From: Effrenium voratum
Taxonomy: Eukaryota; Sar; Dinophyceae; Suessiales; Symbiodiniaceae
NCBI GenBank assembly: GCA_963377175.1
Contig: CAUJNA010002968.1
Span: 393,501 to 457,500 of the forward strand
Reading direction: 5' to 3'
DNA length: 64,000 nt
The notes beneath the pieces are model-generated. The model worked only from the letters and a program-made list of their open reading frames with translations, was not told the origin of the DNA and searched no databases. Below are positions 13,408 through 24,400 of the stretch, one piece after another (within the stretch, counting starts at the first letter, position 1; each line of letters starts with the position of its first letter). A program made the position numbers and the translations under genes.

Positions 13408-13497
13408 CGTGGCAAGGTGGCCGTGGCCTGGCCGTGGCTGTGGCCGGCTGGCCGTGGCCGTGGCTGTGGCCGGCTGGCCGTGGCCGTGGCCATTGCT
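13408..13497 (+). repeat. GTGGCC/GGCTGTGGCCG minisatellite
   Basis: Tandem GTGGCC and GGCTGGCCGTGGCC units like those at 9766-9830. The array abuts the truncated C-terminal end of a Copia integrase on the minus strand. Confidence 0.8.
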
Positions 13498-13499
13498 CT

Positions 13500-14310
13500 T
13501 GCAAGGAAATCACTTTTCCTTTTTAGCCAAATTCCTCCTTTGCGTCCATCGGAAGGGATCTTGGATTTGTCTTCCTGCCAGTAAAATACCTTGTCCTTCA
13601 CCTGCAAAGGTTTAGAACTCATTCGGAGGTTCTGAGCCAGGTCTTGTCGGATATCTTCAGATGGACGAGCTTCTTGGAATGCTTGCTTGGATAGCTGCTT
13701 GATCTGGATGGTTGCAAGCCCTTCCTCATTCCTGTCGATCGTCAGCTGTTGCAGCTGCCTTCGCAAGTTGTCTATGTCACTGTCTTCAGTGTTGCAGGTG
13801 CTGCGCCTGCCTTGGTGGAATTAAGCATGATCTTGAGTTGGGCCATCAGGAGTCGAACTGCGGATTCAGCTTGATTCAGCCATGGCGTGTTCGGTCCCAA
13901 TGATATGGGTGCGAAGTCAAGGGATTGATAGAAATGTTCCCATGTCTCCGTCATGAAGGCTTGATCTGCGACAACAGAATTTGGGCTGCAAGTGGCACTG
14001 GTCAAAATAGTTCTTGGCGACAGTGATGTTCTCCACTTCCTGCGTGGTCGTCACTGCCTCTGCAGTGAGAAATGAGCAATGAGGATGACAAAAACAGTTG
14101 TGTTCTCGAGTTTCAAGAGGAACCTGACAGTGATCAATGAATGTCATGTCTCTGAATGTGTCCGCTCGCAATCCACTCGTTTTGCTTCTTTATGCTGCTT
14201 GTTTCGCCGCTTGGCAAACATCACATTCACTTCGGATTTTGTCAAATAGGTCGTGTTGATTTTGGTAAATGAAGCGCACGAGTTCTGAAACGAACTTGGC
14301 CCACTGTACG
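13500..14310 (-). pseudogene. Copia integrase fragment
   Basis: Integrase inserts the cDNA of Ty1/Copia elements. Three frames cover it. Frame 14171-13917 has RDMTFIDHCQVPLETRE (first catalytic Asp, about 14135) and NYFDQC. Frame 14005-13772 has ADQAFMTETWEHFYQ, then LGPNTPWLNQAESAVRLL with the catalytic Glu at about 13861. Frame 13766-13392 has SEDIRQDLAQNLRMSS, VFYWQEDKSKIPSDG and KGGIWLK, the integrase C-terminal domain. Upstream, 14310-14170 encodes FAKRRNKQHKEAKRVDCERT, the segment just before the core. Frameshifts separate the frames, and the C-terminal end is cut by the GTGGCC array. A related fragment lies at 17.5-18.35 kb. Confidence 0.75.
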
Positions 14311-14399
14311 ACGTCCTCGGGTTTCGGGGAGCAGGGGGCAGCAGCTTGCTGTATACAAAAAGTGAGACTCCGTCGGCGTCGGGTGTTTGAAGCTCATCC

Positions 14400-14941
14400 C
14401 AGGGGCCGAGAGTGAGGAGCATGTCAGGTGCGGAGTTTTTGCAATGTGCAAGAAGAAAAGCAAGGGTTCGCAAATCCTCAGCCCGATTTTCGGGAAAACG
14501 GCAGAACTTTTTGCTTTTCCCAGAACATAAAGCGTTTGTCTCACGGCTCTTTCCTATGCCAGCTACACCTGCCTCCAGAACGTGGTCTTCGCCATGCATT
14601 ACAGCGACCGCAGCCACGTTCGGGGCACTTTCGCGGCCGAAGAGTTTTGCGGTTTCTGGACACGGCGGGAAGAGATAGATGGTCACAGGGTCATCGGCTG
14701 CTTCAACACTTTGGCCGTGGGAAGCAACTATGCTGTTGAAGTTGCCCAGCGTCTTCGCAAGAACTTGTTGACCCGTGCTGGCGTTTACAATCTCTCTGGC
14801 GCTATCCAACACAGATCCCCTTTACCCCGTGGAAGCCTTCTTTTTTGCTTGTGTGTCAATGACTTTGCGATCCTTGCCATAGTGCCTATTCACACGCGTT
14901 TGGAAAACCCCTCGGCCCACATCGGATTGATGGGCATTTGA
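14400..14941 (+). pseudogene. Reverse transcriptase fragment of a tyrosine-recombinase retroelement
   Basis: Frame 14582-14941 encodes FNTLAVGSNYAVEVAQ, then SPLPRG and LCVNDFAIL. In dinoflagellate DIRS-like pol proteins the matching region reads LAMGDxNAVxxAQ, PxPRG and a hydrophobic IDDxxxL catalytic core. Here the core reads VNDF, so one catalytic Asp appears lost. The upstream part (14400-14580) requires other frames. It is followed by RNase H-like and recombinase segments on the same strand. The opposite strand is open from 14812 to 14144, but only its last part is Copia-like. Confidence 0.5.
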
Positions 14942-15970
14942 TGCAAAACGCCTTGCGGGCCTACCAGAAGGAGCTATCTGCGGATCTCTTCCCAGAAACT
15001 GGCTGCAAATTCATACAGTGGGACTGAAGTTGATGGTCGTGTTGGACACATTGCAGCACCGCGCCGGAAGACAACAATGTTGTGTGTCTTTGTTTCGCTG
15101 TTCGGTCGGCCAACTCTGTGTTTGATAAACCATCTGTGCCATGAAGGCGTGGGGCTGCCGGACAACGAACTCCTTTTACTGGTAGCCTTCGCTCCTTTTG
15201 CCGTGGCCGACCTGCGGGCAAAGCCTGTGTCTTCACTATTTGCAAGCGATGCTTCCTTGACAACAATCGGCCTAGCCGAGCTGCTGAGGTAAAAAGGTTC
15301 TACTGCGCAGCTCGGGGTGGCTTGGACGTTTTCTTTGAACAGCCTATCCTCTCTTTGAACCTGAACCCCTGTTTCCTCGTGGACTTTCTGAAGGTTTGCT
15401 CTGCGACTTTATTGAGAGCAGCTCATTGTTCACCTCGGGCTGGACATTGGTGCTCCAAAGGACCCGGCTGACAAGTACACTTTTGTCAATCTGATTGACC
15501 TGATTCGTCACAGAGAAAGGGCTCCGGTGGGTGCACGAGCTGGCTCAGTTGCTGCGCTGGAGGAAATGTGCTCAGTACGGGTGTCAGGCAACTGAACCAT
15601 ATCAACGTCAACGAGCAGATTTCGTACAGAACTTTGCTGAAAAAACTAGCCATGGAGGCCCTGTCCAGTCGGGGTTGCAACGCGCAAGGAAGGAGCAGCA
15701 GCCAGTCCCTCAAGTTTCAGATGAGCACAGCCTTGCCTTGTGTCATTGGGGAAACTTGTTTCCCGCTAACCTTTACATTGCCAGCAAGTTTAAATGCGCT
15801 GACGACCATTCCAGATTTGTTGAGCTTAGAAGGCCTGCCTTCCAGTGCCCAGATGGTTTTCTCGCTTGCGGAATGGTTTTACGGATGAGTTTGACGCTGT
15901 TTGACGCTGTTCGTGCCGCCGACAAGCTTAACTGGCCGTTGAGCGGGTGGTGTCGGCGGTGGCTCCTTTT
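14942..15970 (+). pseudogene. RNase H and linker region of the tyrosine-recombinase retroelement
   Basis: Frame 15077-15292 has LLLLVAFAPFAVADLRAKP followed by SLFASDAS, matching the family's RNase H start, in which the Asp of xxDAS is catalytic. Later frames hold AQLLRWRKCAQYG (15531 on), NHINVNEQISYRTLLKKL (15592 on), and FKCADDHSRFVELRRP (about 15790), equivalent to the NPADDPTR segment that ends this region in relatives. Frame changes occur between each piece. A segment near 15325 reads FFEQPILSL and may correspond to an EQP motif seen in relatives, but this is weak. Confidence 0.5.
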
Positions 15971-16749
15971 TGGCCCTCCACGCCAAGAGCACCGAAAGCG
16001 GAAGAGCGCTGCGCCAAGAGCACCGAAAAGATTCTTGCAAAGTTTTGAGTGTTGGTTGGCGGCGAAGGTGGGGCTGTCATTGCACAAGCTCAGCGATTCT
16101 GGGATGTTGCTGGGGCTTGCTCTTCAAAGGTATGGGAAGCATTTATTCTATTTGGGCTCACCTCGTTGCAAGTTCACCGAGACTATCAACGCAGTGGTCG
16201 CGGCATTCAGCTGGCTGCGGCAGTTTCTATCTGCAGCAGGGAAGTTGCATAGTCTCGCTGGGGGAAGTCGAGCCAAGCGAAAGAGGCCAGGTCTTCCCAG
16301 AAGTACAGCTGCGGCCCCATTTTGCAGGGGCCTTGCCTTTGGGTTTTCACATACTTCTGCGACCTTGTGAATTCCTTCGTTTGCAAAGGAAGCACTGGCA
16401 ACTTCTCTTGGATGCCCTTTCTCGCGCGCTGCCGAGCACAAAAACTAGCCGCGCGTTGATGAGACAACATGCATATGGCGCAGCTCTTGCAAGTTCTATT
16501 CTACCACCTCGACCGAAGAGTACTTGTTTGGGGTTTCGTCTGCTGCTTTCCCTGTTCACTTCCCTGCAGTTGTCTGTCACGGACGAAGCAGCCGGTATAA
16601 CGCCAAAAAGCCTTCGTGGCTCTGGCGCAACGTGGCTGCGCCAGATGACAAAGGATATTCCAAGAACCATTTGGCGGGGCAGGCGACAGCGGGGTCTTGA
16701 ACATTACTTGCAAGACGCAGCTTGCCAGATGTTTATTGGCGCGGCTTGA
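15970..16749 (+). pseudogene. Tyrosine recombinase (DIRS-like retroelement integrase)
   Basis: Tyrosine recombinases integrate DIRS-type retroelements through circular intermediates. The N-terminal core-binding part is in the overlapping frame 15531-16370 (FTETINAVVAAFSWLRQFLS). The catalytic part is in frame 15970-16749: GFHILLRPCEFLRL with the first Arg (about 16360), SLRGSGATWLRQM in the position of the HxxR box (about 16610), and LEHYLQDA with the candidate nucleophile Tyr (about 16705). The frame is open to a stop at 16747-16749. A frameshift between the two parts and missing His residues make this copy probably dead. RT and RNase H pieces precede it on the same strand. Confidence 0.6.
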
Positions 16750-16852
16750 GGAAAGCTCTCGCCAGTGTATTCAAGAGTGTGCAGATGCGGCAGGCTGCCT
16801 GCTGCGTAACCTTTTCTCACACTTTAAACCACGGCAAAGGAAGCAGAGCACA

Positions 16853-17235
16853 TGTCTCTTTTCATGTGTTGCCTGGCTTGAAAGAGCCCTTTGGCAGATG
16901 AACACAGGCCTGTGCAACATTGAGCTTCGAATGAAAGCTCCAGTATGTCTAGTTTTCTTTTGCTCCGTCTCTCTAAGCTACGCCCCAGCAGTACTAGCGA
17001 AAAATGCACCCATGCCTTTGATGGACTAACTTGACAATGCGTTGCTGCCTGCAGATTTTGGGCCCACCCGCGCCCGTGGAGAATGCGTGTCTCTTTTCTT
17101 GTATTGCCTGGCTTGAAAGAGCTCTGTGACAGTTGAACACAGGCCTGTGCAACATTGAGCTTCCAGTTTGTCAAGTTTTCTTTTGCTGCGGTCTCTCTAA
17201 GTTACGTCCTGGTAGTGTTACAAAAAAGGTGTATC
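16853..17235 (+). repeat. Tandem duplication, 235-bp period
   Basis: GTCTCTTTTC...TGCCTGGCTTGAAAGAG and AACACAGGCCTGTGCAACATTGAGCTTC start at 16854 and again at 17089. The duplicated part is about 145 bp and includes GTCTCTCTAAG(C/T)TACG. It lies just after the recombinase frame and may be part of the element's 3' end. Confidence 0.8.
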
Positions 17236-17470
17236 CATGGGTCAAGGATTTTCTGCGTGATGGACCAGGTCCACACACAGGCGAACGGAAACAACGTCCC
17301 AGTGTTGCTCACGGATAATAGCTAACACGATTTGCCAACTGCTTTTAGTTTAGTAACATCGAAGCCATTTTCGAACATCCATTAGCGCACCAACCTTCGG
17401 TCCGGTCTGTGCACAGCATTGGCTAAGGCGGGCGCCTCCTGCAAAAACTTCAAGCACATGGGTCTTGCCC

Positions 17471-18352
17471 TTAGTCACACAGTTGCAACTGGCGAGCTCT
17501 GAGCACATGCGCAGCCTTCTGTCGAAAGATCTGCCGAGGACGCCGGGTCATTTTTGGATGCCTTGGCCGTGGTTTGCCTTCTGGGCGCTTGCTGGCCTTG
17601 TCTTCATCAACTGTAGAAATGGCTTTACCTTTTGACCACATTCCTCCCTTGGGTCCATCTGGCTTAATGGGTTTCTTCACTCCAAAAAAAATCTCGCCAG
17701 TTGCAGCTCGCTTAGAGCTAAGACGCAAACGCGATGCTAGGTCTTGACGCGCGTCTTCGGATTGCCGGCCTCGTGGTACGCTTGTTGCGTCGGTTGGCAG
17801 CTGAACAAGCTCCGCTGGTCTGCGTCTGAATGCTAGTTCTAAAGGTGTAACACTGAAAGGTTTCTTGTAGGCGCTGCTGCCTTTACCAATTGCTTGTGTG
17901 TTAAGGATGCTGGTGCGATCCCGGCCTTGGTCGCGGTAAGCATGGCCGAGACTTGTCTCTTGCTGAGACGACGGCTGTCTCTGCTCCGCTTGGCCAAGGT
18001 GCGTTGCGACCAAGGCTTTGGTAGAATATCTCCCAGCTTTCTGACACGCAAGCCTGGCCTCCAACAACACATTTGGGTTGCAAGCGATACTGGCGTTCTC
18101 CCCACAACTTTGTAGGTCCGTCAAGGGCAAGTGTTGCTTGTGCGAACAGCGCCCTCCTCTTTGACACATTAACTCTATGGAGTTCCTTCGTGGTTTGGTT
18201 GATTGGCCAGCGGTGGTTTGTTGACGTGTCCCCCGTCTGCTGCTGGCGCCGGCGCCGATGCTGACGGCTCTGATGTGATGGCGCGGCCTCAGCTGGGTAG
18301 GCAGTGGCAGGCAGCGATGGCTGCGCAAGTGGATTGGCCTTGCGGTCGTCAA
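17471..18352 (-). pseudogene. Copia integrase fragment, second copy
   Basis: Frame 18352-17471 contains PFSVTPLELAFRRRPAE, then SEDARQDLASRLRLSSKR, KPIKPDGPKGGMWSKGKA, matching the integrase C-terminal domain at 13.4-13.7 kb. The preceding portion, equivalent to the catalytic Glu region, is split between this frame and 18105-17839 (SAMLTATKAGIAPASL, the counterpart of a KAGAAPATL segment at 13.8 kb). The catalytic Asp region is not recognisable. It is more diverged than the 13.4-kb copy. Confidence 0.65.
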
Positions 18353-19584
18353 CTGCGCTGGCTGCTTGTTCTGGAGTCAAAAGCTGCTAGCTCAACCCTG
18401 ATTCCAATATCGGTTGTCGGGACAAACTGAGCTCCTTTTGGATTCTGGGCCTGCTGGATGATAGGCGCCATGAGTTTACTAGCCTGAGCTCGATTTGGCG
18501 CCGCGTGCGCAATCATGTAGTAGGTCACACCGTGTTGGGTGAGCGTACTTCTGCTAGCGTCAACCTTTTCGGTTGTATCTGCTAGGTGTGCCATGCGACT
18601 GCTGTCGTGGGACCACAAAGCACTTGCACTCCAATCATCCAGGTATGGGTCTGCCGATATGTCGGCAGGACGCTCCGTGGCTTCTTGCCCATCGGCGTTG
18701 CGATGAACGGCGAGGGTCTTGGTTTTGCCTTTCGTTTCCGGTTGTCCGCGCCGGCATTTTTGCTTTCGTTGTCCTTTGGCCATGGTTGTTTTGCGCCTGT
18801 CTTACCCCGATAGGATTGATCGACGGTGGTCTCGTCGGCTGTTCTGGCCTTGCCGCCTAATTATGTTTTCCAAAAGGTTGAAAGCGGCCCCTTCGGCGCT
18901 GTACCTTTCCTTTTGCCGTTCTACCTTCTCGCACCTTGGCAGACTTAAAAAGGCCGACCTGGTATTCTCTGCAAAGATGAGCGCATCATGGCCTTCCAAT
19001 TGCCAGAAAGCCTCTTGATCTTCACATGGACAAAAGCCTTCATTGCCCTCAGCGTCCTCAACCCAGAGTCCTTCTTCGCCTTCAAGACGGGAAGGCTCCT
19101 GATCGACCGGCGGGCTTGGATCACGTGATTTGTTTTTTCAGGGAAGGAGAGCGCAACACACACAGGCGTTTCCATTGTCGGACAGTCTCTCACATTGTTC
19201 TTCATCACTCAGAGCAAGTTGACGGAGTGCCAGAGAGAGCCATTGGTTTCCTCTTTGTCCTGGAGACGTATTCAACTCCCTCAGTACACTTATGAGACTC
19301 TGAAGGTGCAGTGCTATTGAGGGTTGAGCACGCCGTCGCTGATTGGCGTCATTGATGGCCTGAATGTACGCAGGACCCTGTGGTGTGCGTTCTAGCTGCC
19401 GTCGCAGAAGGGTCTCACATTTGCTTGCGAAGGCAACAAACTCATCAGCGCGCCGGCGATGATTGCAGAAACAAAGGAATCTGTAAAGGAACACATTCTG
19501 TGAGCCCTTCAAGAAATATAAGTACTCTACTCCGCAATCTGCTTCTGTGAGGCTGTTGTTGTCCAGCACCTTTCGGCGCATCAC
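18349..19584 (-). pseudogene. Copia gag-like region
   Basis: Frame 19584-19138 begins MMRRKVLDNNSLTE and contains GSQNVFLY, LLRRQLERTPQG and YIQAINDANQRRRAQP. The gag-like remnant at 46.4-47.2 kb has MRRELLENALL, NVYLG and DANQRRAAQP in the same order, so the two share ancestry. Downstream frames (19208-18945, 18999-18802, 18783-18349) continue with basic and then acidic, Ser/Thr-rich segments leading to the integrase at 18.35 kb. Gag would form the particle around the RNA. No zinc knuckle was found. The call rests on the shared order and the downstream integrase. Confidence 0.5.
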
Positions 19585-19589
19585 CGGTA

Positions 19590-20790
19590 AGACGGGTTTT
19601 CACCTAGGGTCCTTGTCGATTCGGGCCTAGAACAGCGCGTGTGCTCCAAACCCTTATCAGATCTTCGTACCGGAACCAACTTACACGGAGGCCGTACGAT
19701 GGAGGCAACTTTGCATTCGTCGGTAAACTGATGTTTTCCTCCTTTGTGGCGATTCCGCCGCTTTGGCGGCCAGCGTAGGCCGCGTGGGAACCTACCGGTA
19801 CCACCGAAAGCTCCTCTCCGCTTGTATCTTACTTTCGAAAACCTGCTCCGCTACCACGACCGAAGTTGGATATCCCTCACATGGTCACCATAAACGTGTT
19901 CTGGGCAAGAATACATAAGCAGAAGAAGTTGGAGATGTCCAACCTAGTAGGCAGCGCTTATGTTAGAAAAACAACAATGCAACCCCGCAACGCGGCAAGC
20001 TGGGAAGACTTCTGTCTGATTGCATCAGAGTCTCCATTTTACAGCAGGCTTGCGCCATGTGGCAATCGGGAGTCGCTCGTGTGGATCTCTGGAATCAAGC
20101 AGAGGCAAAACGACCCAAGAGAGCCAGCCAACCTTAAACCTTGCTCCTAGGATTTGACAAAGAGCAGGAGTCCATCCAAACACTTGAGAAGAGGACAGAT
20201 TTATTTTATAAAGCGGCCTCAATTTATAGACCCTCTGTTAACTTTCTGCGTGTGGAACGGATATGTCTTGGAATGTTCAGCCCAAGAAAAAGTGACCAAA
20301 TACTGCAAAACACTCAGTTTTACAACATTTTGTTGGGCCGAACCCCCAAAGTTGCCATTTTGGAACGCCTGAAAGCTAGAATCTGAAGATGTAAATCCTT
20401 GACATGTCTCATGTTGGATTCACTAAGCCTCTTAGTTTGGAGCCGGGAACCTCTCAAAATGTCCAAATAGGTGTTCCGCTCCAAACAGGATGTCAATCCC
20501 GGCTGAACTGGAAAGCCTAGTAAGAACATGTTTCACCAGAATTCCTATATTCAATCAAAATATAAAGAGGAATTCTTTTTCCAATTTCAGTAACATTTAT
20601 TCCGGAATGAAACTTAATACGAACTCCTTCGCAAAATGTGACTTGACCAAGGGAAGTTTAAAAAACAACTTCCGTAGCACAGAAACTAATCGAAAGGTAG
20701 CTTGCGTAGATAGATAGCTTCAAAAGATCAGATAGCTAAAACGTAGCTCTTGTAGATGGCTTACAGAAGGTTAGATGGTCTATGTGAAAA
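19590..20790. other. Unrecognised spacer
   Basis: Short open frames only (the longest is 19866-20150, plus, 94 codons). The part next to the gag-like start (19590-19830) could be the 5' untranslated region or LTR of that Copia fragment, but no second copy was found to define it. Confidence 0.4.
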
Positions 20791-20979
20791 ACTAACGTAT
20801 GCAGCTAGCTGAAGAAGGACTGAATGCGTGCGAGAAGGCGTATGGCGGGGAAACTAGAGACGAACAAGAGTCACCCCCTACACGTTTTGGTGGGTCGGCG
20901 TCGATGTCAACCACCTCCGTCTCGACGCCTGTCTGGCGCGGGTGCGGCGCAGGTTCGGCGTGGACGCGGCGCAGGTGCA

Positions 20980-21345
20980 GCGCACGGACCACTGCGTTGG
21001 AAACGCGAAGGTTGTGGAAGGTTTGGGTTGCGTGGCAGGCGCAGCACTTGCGGAAGGTCAGGCTTGGGTTGCGTGGCAGTCGCTGCCCTTTCGCAAGGTT
21101 CAGGTTTCGTGGCAGGCGCAGCACTTTGGCAAGGCCAGGTGAAGATTCCGTGGCACGCGCAGCACTTTGGCAAGGCCGTGCGCAGCTTTCGCGGCAGGAG
21201 CAGAACTTTCCCAAGGTCAGGCACAGTTTCGTGGCAGACGCAACACTTTGGCAAGGTCAGGCGCAGATTTCGTGGCATGCCTTTCCCAAGGCCATGTACA
21301 GGTAGCGCAGCACTTTGGCAAGGTCAGGTACAGATTTCGCGGGGG
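20980..21345 (+). repeat. Minisatellite of about 40 bp (GGCAAGGTCAGGCGCAG)
   Basis: About seven diverged units of the type TTCGTGGCAGGCGCAGCAC then TTTGGCAAGGTCAGG. It lies just upstream of the larger 40-bp satellite but has a different consensus. Confidence 0.75.
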
Positions 21346-21404
21346 GAAAGAGAAAGAACTAGACGACGAGTGGCCCGAAAGCGTAAAGGCAAGTTGATGC
21401 AGCA

Positions 21405-24400
21405 AGCAACTCTCGAAACGTTGGCGTGAGAAGCTTGCAGGTGAAGAAACTCTCCAAAAAGTTGGCAGGCAAAGTTGGCAGGGATAGTAACTCTGAAGAA
21501 AATTCCATGATAAGTTGGCAAGTGAAGTTTTTCTCGAAAGCTGGCATGGGAAGTTGGCAGAGGCAGGTGAAGTGATTCTTGAAAAGCTGGCTGAGGAGTT
21601 GGCAGGCGAAGAAACTCTCGAAAAGTTGGCACGCGAAGCTGGCAGGTGAAGTAACTCTCGAGAAGTTGCACGAGAAGTTGGCAGGTGAAGTAACTCTCGA
21701 AAAGTTTGTATGAGAAAATAACAGGTGAAAAATATCGAAAAGTTGGCGCGAGAAGTTGGTAGGTGAAGTGATTGTTGAAATGTTGGCGAGAGAAGTTGGT
21801 AGATGACTTAGTTCTTGAAAAGTTGGCTCGGAAAGCCGGTAGGTGACTTAATTCTCGGGAAGTTGCCAAGGTGAAGTTACTCCCGCAAAGTTGGCAGGTG
21901 TAGTTTGCGAGAGAAGTAGTTCTCGAAAAGTTGGCAGGCGAAGTTGGCAGGTAAAGTAACTCTGGAAAAGTTTGTATGAGAAGGTGGCAGGTGAAGTAAA
22001 TATCGAAAAGCTGGCATGAGACGATGGCAGGTGAAGAAATTCTTGAAAAGTTGGCACGGGAAGTTGGCAGGTGAAGTAGCTCTCGAAAAGTTGGCGCGGG
22101 AAGTTGGTAGGTGACTTTCTTCTCGAGAAGTTGCCAAGAGAAGTTGGCAGGTGAAGTTACTCCCGCAAAGTTGGAAGGCGAAGTTGGCAAGTGAAGTAGT
22201 TATCGAAAAGTTGGCAGGCGAAGTTGGCGGGTAAAGTAACTCTGGAAAAGTTTGTATGAGAAGGTGGCAGGTGGAGTAATTATCGAAAAGTTGGCATGAG
22301 ACGATGGCAGGTGAAGAAATTCTTGAAAAGTTGGCACGGGAAGTTGGTAGGTGACTTTCTTCTCGGGAAGTTGCCACGGTGAAGTTACTCCCGCAAAGTT
22401 GGCAGGCGAAGTTTGCAAGAGAAGTAGTTCTCGGAAAGTTGGCAGGCGAAGTTGGCAGGTAAAGTCAATCTGGAAAAGTTTGTATGAGAAGGTGGCAGGT
22501 GAAGAAATTATCGAAAAGTTGGCATGAGACGATGGCAGGTGACGTAATTCTGGAAAAGTTGGCACGGGAAGTTGGCAGGTGAAGTAGCTCTCGAAAAGTT
22601 GGCGCGGGAAGTTGGTAGGTGACCTCATTCCCGAGAAGTTGCCAAGAGAATTTGGCATCCCGCGAAGTTGGAAGGCGAAGTTGGCAAGTGAAATAATTCT
22701 CGAAAAGTTGGCAGGCGAAGTTGGCAGGTAAAGTAGCTCTGGAAAAGTTTGTAAGAGAAGGTGGCAGGTGAAGTAATTAGCGAAAAGTTGGCATGAGACG
22801 ATGGCGCGTGAAGAAATTCTTGAAAAGTTGGCACGGGAAGTTGGCAGGTGAAGTAGCTCTCGAAAAGTTGGCGCGGGAAGTTGGTAGGTGACTTTCTTCT
22901 CGGGAAGTTGCCAAGGTGAAGTTACTCCCGCAAAGTTGGCAGGCGAAGTTTGCGAGAGAAGTAGTTCTCGAAAAGTTGGCAGGCGAAGTTGGCAGGTAAA
23001 GTAACTCTGGAAAAGTTTGTATGAGAAGGTGGCAGGTGAAGTAAATCTCGAAAAGTTGGCGTGAGACGATGGCAGGTGAAGAAGTTCTTGAAAAGTTGGC
23101 ACGGGAAGTTGGCAGGTGGAGTAGCTCTCGAAAAGTTGGCGCGGGAAGTTGGTAAGTGACTTAATTCTCGAGAAGTTGCCAAGATAATTTGGCAGGTGAA
23201 GTTACTCCCGCAAAGTTGGAAGGCGAAGTTGGCAAGTGAAGTAGTTATCGAAAAGTTGGCAGGCGAAGTTGGCGGGTAAAGTAACTCTGGAAAAGTTTGT
23301 ATGAGAAGGTGGCAGGTGGAGTAATTATCGAAAAGTTGGCATGAGACGATGGCAGGTGAAGAAATTCTTGAAAAGTTGGCACGGGAAGTTGGCAGGTGAA
23401 GTAGCTCTCGAAAAGTTGGCGCGGGAAGTTGGTAGGTGACTTTCTTCTCGAGAAGTTGCCAAGGTGAAGTTACCCCCGCAAAGTTGGAAGGTGAAGCTGG
23501 CATGTGAAGTAGTTCTCGAAAAGTTGGCAGGCGAAGTTGGCAGGTAAAGTAACTCTGGAAAAGTTTGTATGAGAAGGTGGCAGGTGAAGTAATTATCAAA
23601 AAGCTGGCATGAGACGATGGCAGGTGACGTAATTCTGGAAAAGTTGGCACGGGAAGTTGGCAGGTGAAGCAGCTCTCGAAAAGTTGGCGCGGGAAGTTGG
23701 TAGGTGACCTCATTCCCGAGAAGTTGCCAAGAGAATTTGGCATCCCGCGAAGTTGGAAGGCGAAGTTGGCAAGTGAAATAATTCTCGAAAAGTTGGCAGG
23801 CGAAGTTGGCAGGTAAAGTATCTCTGGAAAAGTTTGTATGAGAAGGTGGCAGGTGAGGTAATTATCAAAAAGCAGGCATGAGACAATGGCGGGTGAAGTA
23901 ACTCCCGCAAAGTTGGCACGAGAAGTTGGCAGGTGAAGTAACTCTCGAAAAGTTTGTATGAGAAGGTGGCAGGTGAATTAACTCTCGGAAAGTTGGCGCG
24001 GGAAGTTGGTAAGTGACTTAATTCTCGAGAAGTTGCCAAGAGAATTTGGACGGTGAAGTTACTCCCGCAAAGTTGGCAGGCAAAGTTTGCAACAGAAGTA
24101 GTTCTCTAAAAGTTGGCAGGCGAAGTTGGCAGGTAAAGTAACTCTGGAAAAGTTTGTATGAGAAGGTGGCAGGTGAAGTGATTGTCGAAAAGTGGGCATG
24201 ACACGATGGCACGTGAAGGAATTATTGGAAAGTTGGCACGGGAAGTTGGCAGGTGGAGTAGCTCTCGAAAAGTTGGCGCGGGAAGTTGGTAGGTGACTCA
24301 ATTCTCGAGAAGTTGCCAAGGTGAGATTACTCCCGCAAAGTTGGCAGGCGAAGTTTGCGAGAGAAGTAGTTCTCGAAAAGTTGGCAGGCGAAGTTGGCAG

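Noticed and set aside
14144..14812. The whole 222-codon minus frame as Copia gag-protease
   Set aside because: Only the last 50 or so codons resemble Copia; the remainder overlaps the plus-strand RT fragment, which has better motif support.
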